The notes beneath the pieces are model-generated. The model did not search any database and was not told where the DNA came from. It worked only from the letters and a program-made list of their open reading frames with translations. 37,887 nucleotides of DNA, taken from Phycisphaerales bacterium. GTDB lineage: Bacteria; Planctomycetota; Phycisphaerae; Phycisphaerales; UBA1924. The position numbers were made by a program, and so were the translations under genes. This document shows positions 14,723 through 22,006 of this stretch, in pieces (position 1 is the stretch's first letter; each line of letters opens with the position of its first letter). The stretch lies in NCBI GenBank assembly GCA_029260375.1, contig JAJDDI010000090.1, positions 1 through 37,887 of the forward strand, in the 5' to 3' direction.

Positions 14723-15556
14723 TCAGGCCGCGTTGGACTCGGGATCGGACGCGATGTCCGCGGTCTGCGCCACGACCGGGCGCCCCTTGGCCTTGTCGCC
14801 CTCGTCGATGCCCGTGTGCGAGCGTGGCTCGTTGTTGGCGGGCCAGCCGGTCCAGGCCAGGAACCGGTTGCGCAGGTCCTCGGCGATCTCGGCGCCGCCC
14901 ATGCCCAGGCTCGAGTAGTCGATGATCTCGTGGGCCGTGATGCTTGAGTTGCTGCGCCGCCAGAGGCTGGCCCAGGCGGGATCGACCTGCGGCGTGCCGT
15001 CAACCACGAGCGGCAGAACGCGGGCGCGCGAGCGGTGGATCATCAGGCCCACGCCGCGCCTGAACGGGCGGACCTGGCGGGCGGGGCGTTCGAGCGAGCC
15101 CTCGGGGAAGATGCCGATGACGCCGCCCTGCTCCAGGTGGCGCAGCGCCTCACGCACGGCGCTGCGGTCGCGCCCGGAGCGAGAGACGAAGATGACGTTC
15201 TGCCAGCGCCAGAGCCACTCCAGGCGCCTGGCCCGCATGTCCTGGGCCATCACCCAGCGGATCTCGAACGGGCAGGCCGCGGCGATCAGGATCGGATCGA
15301 TCCCCGCGGTGTGGTTGGAGATCACAATCATCGGGCCGGGGCGGGCGTCAGCCGGGATGTGCTCGCGCCCGTGGAAGGACAACCGGTGGAAGAGCCGTGC
15401 ATACGCGCGCCCAAAGACATGCAGCACCGCGTCATGCGGCGTTCGGGCGGGCGTCCGGCGGATGGTCCAGATCAGACCCATCGCCAAGAACAGCAGGCCC
15501 GCAAAGCCCAGAATGATGAGGACCCATGGTGGTGGCACGTGGGAATATGTTAGCAT
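14723..15556 (-). CDS. 1-acyl-sn-glycerol-3-phosphate acyltransferase-like protein
   Basis: A 277-residue membrane-associated acyltransferase of the PlsC/LPLAT fold. One transmembrane helix lies at about residues 12-31. The catalytic HX4D appears as NHTAGID and the glycerol-phosphate-binding motif as FPEGSLERP, preceded by the substrate-pocket strand VIFVSRSGRDRSAV. It would add a second acyl chain to lysophosphatidic acid, or acylate a related lipid. The ~60 residues after the domain are polar and Asp/Glu-rich. It is convergent with the peptidase gene (3 bp between stops) and divergent from rarA. A TAACCT box 6 nt before the ATG suggests a leaderless mRNA. Symbol left blank because paralogs of plsC are common. 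Confidence 0.85.
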   Translation of the reverse strand: MLTYSHVPPPWVLIILGFAGLLFLAMGLIWTIRRTPARTPHDAVLHVFGRAYARLFHRLSFHGREHIPADARPGPMIVISNHTAGIDPILIAAACPFEIRWVMAQDMRARRLEWLWRWQNVIFVSRSGRDRSAVREALRHLEQGGVIGIFPEGSLERPARQVRPFRRGVGLMIHRSRARVLPLVVDGTPQVDPAWASLWRRSNSSITAHEIIDYSSLGMGGAEIAEDLRNRFLAWTGWPANNEPRSHTGIDEGDKAKGRPVVAQTADIASDPESNAA

Positions 15557-15562
15557 CTACAA

Positions 15563-15568
15563 AGGTTA
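15563..15568 (-). promoter_or_regulatory. -10 box TAACCT before the acyltransferase, leaderless spacing
   Basis: On the minus strand TAACCT is followed by TTGTAG and ATG. It lies in a relatively AT-rich divergent intergenic region shared with rarA. Confidence 0.5.
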
Positions 15569-15578
15569 GTGACACTTT

Positions 15579-15603
15579 GAATCGTCTATTTTGAGAACGA
15601 TTC
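15579..15603. promoter_or_regulatory. Inverted repeat in the divergent acyltransferase/rarA promoter region
   Basis: GAATCGT (15579-15585) and ACGATTC (15597-15603) are exact complements with an 11-nt AT-rich spacer. Lying between two divergent putative promoters, it could be an operator for a dimeric regulator. No regulator is identified. Confidence 0.4.
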
Positions 15604-15629
15604 CATACGGGACACTACCGAACGGGACC

Positions 15630-15635
15630 TAAACT
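15630..15635 (+). promoter_or_regulatory. -10 box TAAACT before rarA, leaderless spacing
   Basis: TAAACT, then TCTGGC, then the ATG at 15642: 6-nt spacing. No Shine-Dalgarno sequence could fit in the transcript. Confidence 0.5.
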
Positions 15636-15641
15636 TCTGGC

Positions 15642-17069
15642 ATGTCGGATCTGTGGGCATCGAGGCGGTCGGAGGCCCGCGAGCGGGTCGAGCCGCTGGC
15701 GGTGCGGATGCGTCCCCGGACGCTCGACGACGTGGTGGGGCAGGAGCAGGTGCTGGGCGAGGGCAAGCTGCTGCGCCGGATGATCGACGCCGACGCGGTG
15801 ATGAGCCTGATCCTCCACGGCCCGCCGGGCACGGGCAAGACGACGCTGGCCGGGGTCATCGCGGCCCATACGAAGCGACGGTTCGTGCGCGAGAACGCGT
15901 CGAGCGTGGGCGTGAAGCGGATCCGCGAGATCATCGACGACGCCGACCGGCGCCTGGGCGAGAGCGGCAGGCGGACCATCCTCTTCCTCGACGAGATCCA
16001 CCGCTTCTCCAAGAGCCAGCAGGACGTGCTGCTGGGCGACGTCGAACGCGGGCTCATCACACTCATCGGGGCGACGACGGAGAACCCGCTGTTCGCCGTC
16101 AACAGCGCGCTCATCTCTCGCTCGACGCTGTTCCGCCTCCAGTCGCTCAGCGAGGACGAGGTTGTCGAGGTGTTGCGCCGCGCGATCGCGGACGAGGAGC
16201 GCGGGTACGGGACGTATGACCTGACGGTTACCGACGAGGCGCTCCGGGTCTGGGCGATCAAGAGCGAGGGGGACGCCCGGCGGGCGCTCACGGCGCTCGA
16301 GGTCGCGGTGCTGTCGAGCCAGGAGAGACAGAGCGACAAACAGACGAAGAGACAAGGTGGGGACCGCGGCACTTCATCTCTCCGAAACTCCGTCTCTGCG
16401 TCTCGTCCCATCGTCATCAACAAGGACACGGCCGAGGCGTCGATCCAAGAAAAGGTCGCGGTCTACGGCGACGACGGGCACTACGACGCCGCGAGCGCGA
16501 TGATCAAGTCCGTGCGCGGCAGCGACCCGGATGCGGCGCTGTACTGGATCGCGCGCATGCTCAACGCCGGCGAGGACCCCCGGTTTATCGCGAGGAGACT
16601 GGCAATCCTGGCGTCCGAGGACATCGGCAACGCGGACCCGCGGGCGGTGGTGATCGCCGAGTCGTGCTGGAACCTGGTCGAGCGGATCGGGATGCCCGAG
16701 TGCCGCATCACGCTGGGGCAGCTGGCGACGTACCTGGCCCTGGCGCCCAAGTCCAACCGGGCGTATAAGGCGATCGACGCGGCGCTCGAGGACGTCGCGT
16801 CGGGGCGGGTGCTGCCCGTGCCCATGTTCCTGCGCGACCCCAACACCTCGCCCCAGGGCGATGACGAGGGGCGGGGGGTGCGCGTCGAGGATCTCGGCGG
16901 CGAGTCGTACGAGTACTCGCACAGCGCGGGCGACATCGTCACGGGGCAGGACTATCTGGGCGTGCAGAAGGCGTACTACGAGCCCAGCGACGAGGGCGCC
17001 GAGAAGGTGCTGGCCCAGCGCCTGGCGGAGATCAAGCTTCTACGCTCGCGCCTGCGGAGAGAGAAATGA
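15642..17069 (+). CDS. rarA: Replication-associated recombination protein A (RarA/MgsA)
   Basis: A AAA+ ATPase acting at stalled replication forks with SSB. The 475-residue protein has Walker A GPPGTGKTT (60-68), Walker B LFLDEIHRF (DE 117-118), the sensor-1 region IGATTENP, the arginine-finger region ALISRSTLFRL and the C-terminal tetramerisation part with DGHYDAASAMIKSVRGSDPDAALYWIARML and MPECRITLGQLATYLALAPKSN. About 30 residues at 226-256 are a Gln/Lys/Arg/Ser-rich low-complexity insert absent from typical family members, placed between the sensor-2 domain and the tetramerisation domain. The stop overlaps the next start (ATGA), so the two genes form an operon. Confidence 0.93.
   Translation: MSDLWASRRSEARERVEPLAVRMRPRTLDDVVGQEQVLGEGKLLRRMIDADAVMSLILHGPPGTGKTTLAGVIAAHTKRRFVRENASSVGVKRIREIIDDADRRLGESGRRTILFLDEIHRFSKSQQDVLLGDVERGLITLIGATTENPLFAVNSALISRSTLFRLQSLSEDEVVEVLRRAIADEERGYGTYDLTVTDEALRVWAIKSEGDARRALTALEVAVLSSQERQSDKQTKRQGGDRGTSSLRNSVSASRPIVINKDTAEASIQEKVAVYGDDGHYDAASAMIKSVRGSDPDAALYWIARMLNAGEDPRFIARRLAILASEDIGNADPRAVVIAESCWNLVERIGMPECRITLGQLATYLALAPKSNRAYKAIDAALEDVASGRVLPVPMFLRDPNTSPQGDDEGRGVRVEDLGGESYEYSHSAGDIVTGQDYLGVQKAYYEPSDEGAEKVLAQRLAEIKLLRSRLRREK
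16318..16410 (+). repeat. In-frame low-complexity insert with inverted arms inside rarA
   Basis: Left arm about 16323-16360 is made of GAGACA/GACGAAGAGAC units. Right arm about 16370-16405 is rich in CTCTCC/CGTCTCTGCGTCTC and is an imperfect complement of it. The base pattern differs from the flanking gene and the insert keeps the frame (93 bp as delimited). Confidence 0.6.
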
Positions 17070-17650
17070 GCGGCGTTGCCGAGTCCAAGCGATCGGTGCG
17101 CGACGCGGTGCGCGCGCAGCTAACGCTTGTCTCGTCGGACGATCGTCGGCGGTGGTCGGAGGCGATCACCAGGGCGCTCGAGGGCAGTGAGCCCTGGGCC
17201 AGCGCCCGGAAAGTGCTGGTCTTCCTGGGTGACGAGGGCGAGCCGGATCTGGACGCGGCCATCGAGCGGGCGATTTCTCGGGGCGTGCGCGTCTCGGCGC
17301 CGCGGATGGACTGGACCGCGAAGACGATGCAGGCCACCGAACTGGGCTCGCTGGAACGGACCGAGATCCGCAGGCACGGCATCCGCGAGCCGGTTGAGGG
17401 GCCAGCCATCGAGCCCTGCTCGCTGGACCTGATCCTGGTCCCCGGTATCGCATTCGACGCCCGCGGCGGGCGCCTGGGACGCGGGGCGGGGTTCTACGAC
17501 CGGTACCTGGCGCTGGCGGGCGAGGGTGTCCTGCGGGTCGGGGTGTGCTTCGAGGCGCAGGTGATCGGGGCTGTTCCCCAGGAAACCCACGATCTGGGCG
17601 TGGACGCGCTGGTCAGCGAGCAGGGGTTTAGACTGTCGGGCCGGGGCTGA
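17066..17650 (+). CDS. fthC: 5-formyltetrahydrofolate cyclo-ligase
   Basis: Converts 5-formyl-THF to 5,10-methenyl-THF with ATP, salvaging one-carbon units; cytosolic. The 194-residue protein has an N-terminal basic helix (KRSVRDAVRAQL), the parallel-sheet core with VLVFLGDEGEPD, and the ATP/folate-binding signature LILVPGIAFDARGGRLGRGAGFYDRYL. The final DLGVDALVSEQGF strand is also typical. It starts at the ATG that overlaps the rarA stop by 4 nt and is therefore translationally coupled. This pairing is housekeeping rather than functional in an obvious way. The cyclo-ligase family has some non-catalytic members, but the signature here is intact. Confidence 0.9.
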   Translation: MSGVAESKRSVRDAVRAQLTLVSSDDRRRWSEAITRALEGSEPWASARKVLVFLGDEGEPDLDAAIERAISRGVRVSAPRMDWTAKTMQATELGSLERTEIRRHGIREPVEGPAIEPCSLDLILVPGIAFDARGGRLGRGAGFYDRYLALAGEGVLRVGVCFEAQVIGAVPQETHDLGVDALVSEQGFRLSGRG

Positions 17651-17718
17651 GCCCCGATGACCGGATTCACGAGACGACGCACGCCCGTTCGCGACGGAAC
17701 GCGGGCAGGAGGATCACG

Positions 17719-18963
17719 ATGAGCTTGCCTTCGCACGGACGCGGGACCGCGGGTCAATCGAGCCGACGCCGGAAGAAGCTCAAGCTCCCGCCGGGGGTGA
17801 TCCCGATCGTGATCGTGGGCGTCGCCATCGCGGCCGTATGGGGCGGGATGAGGCTCATCGGCCCCGCCGACGCGGGCGCGGGGCAGGGCGAGCTGTCCGA
17901 CGCGGGCGAGAACGTGGTGCGCGAGCCCGCAAGCGATTCGGGAGCCTCCCGTCGCGGGCTGCTGGGAGAGGCGCTCGAAGAGTCCTCAGGCCGCACCGCG
18001 AACCGGGCGGGCAAGATCGACCGCCCGAACGCGCCGCTGCCCGAGCGCGGCTCGTCACTCACGGCGCTGGGCGGGGACGAGCCCGGACAGACGACACCGC
18101 TGGCCATCGCCGACCCGATCGCGGGCCGGGCGACGCTGCCCGAGATTAAGGCCCCCGCGCCGACACGATCGGGTTCGAGCTCGATGGTCGAGGCGGCGCT
18201 CGACGAGTCGGAATCGCTCATCGCCTCCAACCAGCTCGTCGCCGCCCGGACGACGCTCTCGCGCACGCTCGCCGACCCGGGACTGACAAGCTCTGACAAG
18301 CAGCGGCTGCGGGCGGCGCTGACGAACCTGAACGACACGATCGTCTTCAGCCCCCGCATCATCCCGGGCGACACGATGGTCGAGGAGTACCGCATCGCCT
18401 CGGGTGATTCGCTGGGCAAGATCACCCGCGCCCGCGAGCTGGGCGTGCACTGGAAGCTCATCCAGCGCATCAACGGCATCGACCGCCCCGAGCGCATCCG
18501 CGTCGGACAGCGCCTCAAGCTCATCCGCGGCCCGTTCCACGCGGTCGTGAACAAGAGCGAGTACCGCGTCGATCTCTACCACGGCCCGCCCGACGAGCCC
18601 GAGCGGTGGGTCTTCATCACCTCCCGCCCCGTCGGGCTCGGGCTGGACGACTCGACGCCCGCGGGCACGTTCGTCGTGCGCCAGAACTCCAAGCTCGAGA
18701 ACCCGGCGTGGGTCAACCCCCGCGACCCGAGCGACCGGTACTCACGCGACGACCCGGACAACCCGATCGGCGAGTACTGGATCGGGCTCGACGGGCTGGG
18801 CGACGACGCCGTGTACGTCGGCTACGGCCTGCACGGGACGATCGAGCCCGAGTCGGTCGGGCGCCAGCAGTCGATGGGCTGCGTGCGGATGCTCGACGAC
18901 GACATCGCGCTGGTGTACGAGCTGCTGGTCGAGGGCGCGAGCATCGTGAAGATCGTGCCGTAG
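17719..18963 (+). CDS. LysM and L,D-transpeptidase (YkuD) protein, membrane-anchored
   Basis: 414 residues. A basic cytosolic start (SSRRRKKLKL) precedes one transmembrane helix at about 26-44. A long Ala/Gly/Asp-rich linker then leads to a helical region with repeats (ESLIASNQLVAARTTLSRTL), a LysM domain at about 221-268 (YRIASGDSLGKI...ELGVHWKLIQRINGI) and a YkuD transpeptidase domain at 273-414. The catalytic triad region is intact: H372 in LHGT and C388 in SMGCVRM. Such enzymes form 3-3 peptidoglycan cross-links or attach proteins to peptidoglycan; LysM binds the glycan. An AGGAGG site at 17707-17712 sets the start. Presence implies a peptidoglycan wall in this organism. Confidence 0.9.
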   Translation: MSLPSHGRGTAGQSSRRRKKLKLPPGVIPIVIVGVAIAAVWGGMRLIGPADAGAGQGELSDAGENVVREPASDSGASRRGLLGEALEESSGRTANRAGKIDRPNAPLPERGSSLTALGGDEPGQTTPLAIADPIAGRATLPEIKAPAPTRSGSSSMVEAALDESESLIASNQLVAARTTLSRTLADPGLTSSDKQRLRAALTNLNDTIVFSPRIIPGDTMVEEYRIASGDSLGKITRARELGVHWKLIQRINGIDRPERIRVGQRLKLIRGPFHAVVNKSEYRVDLYHGPPDEPERWVFITSRPVGLGLDDSTPAGTFVVRQNSKLENPAWVNPRDPSDRYSRDDPDNPIGEYWIGLDGLGDDAVYVGYGLHGTIEPESVGRQQSMGCVRMLDDDIALVYELLVEGASIVKIVP

Positions 18964-18996
18964 GACCGGGGCCCTGACGACACCCTCAACCCTCGG

Positions 18997-19035
18997 GGAG
19001 ACAAAGGCTTGCGGCGCCCTTTCGGGGCAGTCTCC
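18997..19035 (+). terminator. Possible terminator after the L,D-transpeptidase gene
   Basis: GGAGAC (18997-19002) and GTCTCC (19030-19035) pair around an inner GCCC/GGGC hairpin, and a TTTT run follows 9 bases later (19044-19047). The structure is imperfect, so termination is only plausible. Confidence 0.35.
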
Positions 19036-19055
19036 GGAGGGGCTTTTCGCGCGCG

Positions 19056-19079
19056 GGCGACCTATGATTCGAGGTCGCC
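19056..19079 (+). promoter_or_regulatory. Palindrome around a TATGAT box upstream of gyrB
   Basis: GGCGACCT (19056-19063) and AGGTCGCC (19072-19079) are exact complements with an 8-nt spacer. TATGAT (19063-19068), one base from consensus -10, overlaps the palindrome. It would give a leader of about 115 nt. Candidate operator or supercoiling-sensitive promoter; no clear -35. Confidence 0.45.
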
Positions 19080-19082
19080 AGG

Positions 19083-19147
19083 AGGCCCGGAACCGGGCCT
19101 TGCAGCGCCCGTGATCGGGCGCTGCCGGCGGGGCCCACGGGCGGCCC
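19083..19147 (+). promoter_or_regulatory. Structured 5' leader of gyrB with serial hairpins
   Basis: Three inverted repeats follow one another: AGGCCCGG/CCGGGCCT (19083-19100), CAGCGCCCG/CGGGCGCTG with a 4-nt loop (19103-19124), and GGGCC/GGCCC (19131-19147). The middle one is a perfect 9-bp stem. No T-tract follows, so they are not ordinary terminators. No known RNA class is recognised. Confidence 0.45.
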
Positions 19148-19187
19148 GGGCGACGGTCGGACTTACCAAGACGGGACAGCGAAGCGC

Positions 19188-21833
19188 ATGAGCGAGAACA
19201 ACGGCAACGGCTCGATCGGGCGGGTGGACAGCGAGTACAACTCGGACCAGATCAAGGTCCTCGAGGGGCTCGAGGCGGTCCGCAAGCGCCCGGGGATGTA
19301 CATCGGCGGCACGGGGCTCAACGCGCTGCACCACCTGGTGTACGAGGTGGTGGACAACTCGATCGACGAGGCGATGGCCGGGCACGCGACGACGGTGACC
19401 GTCTCGATCGCCGCCGACGGTTCCTGCACCGTCATCGACGACGGGCGGGGCATCCCCGTCGAGCCGATGAAGAACGATGACCCGACCATGGACGGGCAGT
19501 CCGCGATCGAGGTCGTGATGACCAAGCTGCACGCGGGCGGGAAGTTCGGGCAGGAGGGCAGCGCGTACAAGGTCTCGGGCGGTCTGCACGGCGTGGGCGT
19601 GTCGTGCGTCAACGCGCTGAGCGAGTACCTGGAGGCCGAGGTCTACCGCAAGGGCGAGGTCCACCGGATCTCGTTTGAGCGGGGCGTGGTCCGCGAGCCG
19701 GTGCACGTGATCGGTCCCATCCCGTCGAGTTCCTCGCGCACCACGGGCACGAGCGTGACGTTCAGGCCCGACCCTGAGATCTTCGAGGACACGACGTTCA
19801 GCTTCCAGACCCTGGCGACGCGCCTGCGCGAGCTGGCCTACCTGAACCCGGGCGTGACGATCCGCCTGACCGACGAGCGGGTGGACGCCGACGGCAAGCC
19901 CCGCAACGAGACGTTCCACGCCGAGAACGGGCTGCTGGAGTACTCGACGCACCTGATGACGGGCAAGACCGCCGTATCGAGCCCGGTGTACCTGCGCAAG
20001 GAGTACGAGGCGGAGTCGCTGGTCTGCGAGGTGGCGATGCAGTACCACGACGGGTACAACGAGCTGCTGCTGACGTTCGCCAACAACATTAACAACGTGG
20101 ACGGGGGCACGCACGGGCAGGGCTTCAAGGTCGCCCTCACGCGGACGCTCAACACGTACGCGCGCAAGGCCGGGATCATCAAGGAGAAGGATCCCACGCC
20201 CACGGGCGACGACCTGCGCGAGGGGCTCATCGCGATCGTGTCCGTCAAGCTGCCCGACCCGGCCTTCAACAACCAGCCCAAGGAAAAGCTCCTCAACCCG
20301 GAGGTCGAGGGGTTCGTGAGCGCGGCCGTGGGCGAGGCGCTGGCCAACTGGCTCGAGGAGCACCCGGCGGAGGCGAAGAAGCTGTGCCTCAAGGGCGTGA
20401 TCGCGGCCCAGGCGCGCGAGGCGGCCCGCAAGGCCCGCGAGCTGACGCGGCGCAAGACCGCGCTCGACTCGGGCTCGATGCCCCACAAGCTGCGCGACTG
20501 CAAAACCAAGGACGTGGACCGGGCCGAGCTGTTCCTGGTCGAGGGTGACTCCGCGGGCGGCAGCGCCACCCAGGGGCGCAACGTGGACAACCAGGCGATC
20601 CTGCCCCTGCGGGGCAAGCTGCTCAACGTCGAGCGCGCCCGCATCGATAAGGTGCTGGGTTTCGAGGAGATCCGGACGCTCATCGCGGCGCTGCGCTGCG
20701 GCATCGGGGGCGACTTCGACCACGCCAAGCTCCGCTACGGCAAGATCATCATCATGACCGACGCCGACGTGGACGGGAGCCACATCCGGACCCTGCTGCT
20801 GACGTTCTTCTTCCGCCAGATGTCCGAGCTGGTGCGTCGCGGGAACATCTACATCGCGCAGCCGCCGCTGTACCAGATCACCCGGGGCAAGACGAGCCGG
20901 TACGTGGTCAACGAGAAGGAGATGTCCGACGTGCTGACCGAGCTGGGGCTCGAGGGCTCGTCGCTGGTAGTGCGCGACATCATCGAGGACTCGACGGGCA
21001 TCCCCGAGGCGCAAACGGTCAAGCGGATCGAGGGCACGGACCTGAAGAAGGCGATCCGCCTGCTGTCACGCCTCGAGGATCTGGTCGAGATCGCCGAGCG
21101 CCGGGGCGTTCGGTTCGCGGACCTGCTCTCGTCGCGCAGCGATGACCCGGAAGGGAACGGTCGTCTGCCCACGCACAAGGTCAGCGCCGGCGCGTCGAAC
21201 ATCTACGCCTGGACCGAGCGCGAGGCGATGGACTTGGTGCAGGCGCGCGGCTGGCGCCTGGACGACGCGGCGATCGAGGACGAGAGCGACGAGGACAGCG
21301 ACGACCCGTACGCGTCCCGCAAGGCGATGGAAGAAGAGACCGAGGTCGTGCAGAGCGCCACGATCCGCGAGCTGCACGAGAACCGCGAGCTCGGGCAGGT
21401 GTTCTCCGATCTGGCGGAGATCGGGCTGGAGATCGACGACTACGCGCTGGTGCGTGAGGAGTCGATCACGGGCGAGGTGATGCCCGCCAAGTACGCGTGG
21501 GAGACGGAGAAGAAGTCCAAGAAGAACGACGACGAGGCGGGCGAAGGCGTGCGCGTCTTCGAGGCGGCCAACCTGCCCACGATCCTGACGGTGCTCCACG
21601 AGATCGGGCGTCGCGGAATGGAAGTGAAACGCTTCAAGGGGCTGGGCGAGATGGACGCCGAGCAGCTCTGGGAGACCACGATGGATCCCGGGGTACGCAC
21701 CCTGTACCGGGTGAACTGGGAGCAGGCGGGCGAGGCGGACTCGCTGTTCAGCGTGCTGATGGGCGAGCACGTCGAGCCCCGGCGCAAGTTCATCGAAGAC
21801 CACGCCCTCGAGGTCAAGAATCTGGACGTCTAG
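19188..21833 (+). CDS. gyrB: DNA gyrase subunit B
   Basis: ATPase subunit of the type IIA topoisomerase that introduces negative supercoils. The 881-residue protein has a GHKL ATPase domain (LEAVRKRPGMYIGG, EVVDNSIDEAMAGH, DDGRGIPVE, GGLHGVGVSCVNAL), the transducer domain, and a Toprim domain with LVEGDSAGG (E452) and MTDADVDGSHIRTLLLTF (D525). QPPLYQI and RFKGLGEMDAEQLWETTMDP mark the C-terminal part. Between them lies an extra ~220-residue segment with an acidic stretch (EDESDEDSDDPY), similar in position to the large insertion of proteobacterial GyrB; it accounts for the length. The ATG at 19188 has no clear ribosome site. Confidence 0.95.
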   Translation: MSENNGNGSIGRVDSEYNSDQIKVLEGLEAVRKRPGMYIGGTGLNALHHLVYEVVDNSIDEAMAGHATTVTVSIAADGSCTVIDDGRGIPVEPMKNDDPTMDGQSAIEVVMTKLHAGGKFGQEGSAYKVSGGLHGVGVSCVNALSEYLEAEVYRKGEVHRISFERGVVREPVHVIGPIPSSSSRTTGTSVTFRPDPEIFEDTTFSFQTLATRLRELAYLNPGVTIRLTDERVDADGKPRNETFHAENGLLEYSTHLMTGKTAVSSPVYLRKEYEAESLVCEVAMQYHDGYNELLLTFANNINNVDGGTHGQGFKVALTRTLNTYARKAGIIKEKDPTPTGDDLREGLIAIVSVKLPDPAFNNQPKEKLLNPEVEGFVSAAVGEALANWLEEHPAEAKKLCLKGVIAAQAREAARKARELTRRKTALDSGSMPHKLRDCKTKDVDRAELFLVEGDSAGGSATQGRNVDNQAILPLRGKLLNVERARIDKVLGFEEIRTLIAALRCGIGGDFDHAKLRYGKIIIMTDADVDGSHIRTLLLTFFFRQMSELVRRGNIYIAQPPLYQITRGKTSRYVVNEKEMSDVLTELGLEGSSLVVRDIIEDSTGIPEAQTVKRIEGTDLKKAIRLLSRLEDLVEIAERRGVRFADLLSSRSDDPEGNGRLPTHKVSAGASNIYAWTEREAMDLVQARGWRLDDAAIEDESDEDSDDPYASRKAMEEETEVVQSATIRELHENRELGQVFSDLAEIGLEIDDYALVREESITGEVMPAKYAWETEKKSKKNDDEAGEGVRVFEAANLPTILTVLHEIGRRGMEVKRFKGLGEMDAEQLWETTMDPGVRTLYRVNWEQAGEADSLFSVLMGEHVEPRRKFIEDHALEVKNLDV

Positions 21834-22006
21834 AGCGATCCGACCCCTGCCCGGACCCCGACCGGGGGCTGGTGGGTCTGTGCCGCCTGCGGGGCGGGGC
21901 CCGGGTCCGCATACCCGTCCTGGGGGTCCTTCCGGGCATGACGCCCGCCCGGCGAGCCGATTTCTTGCCAGCGGTCCGCTCAGTGCGATCGTGGAGGAAC
22001 GCGGCG

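Noticed and set aside
10189..15621. 14-bp identical string CGGGACACTACCGA at 10189-10202 (in the transposase) and 15608-15621 (before rarA)
   Set aside because: A few exact 14-bp matches are expected by chance in a window this size; alignment does not extend convincingly (19/24).
21834..22006. Possible terminator after gyrB (CCCC/GGGG hairpin near 21856-21868)
   Set aside because: Very GC-rich, tiny loop and no T-tract; such pairs are frequent by chance in this sequence.
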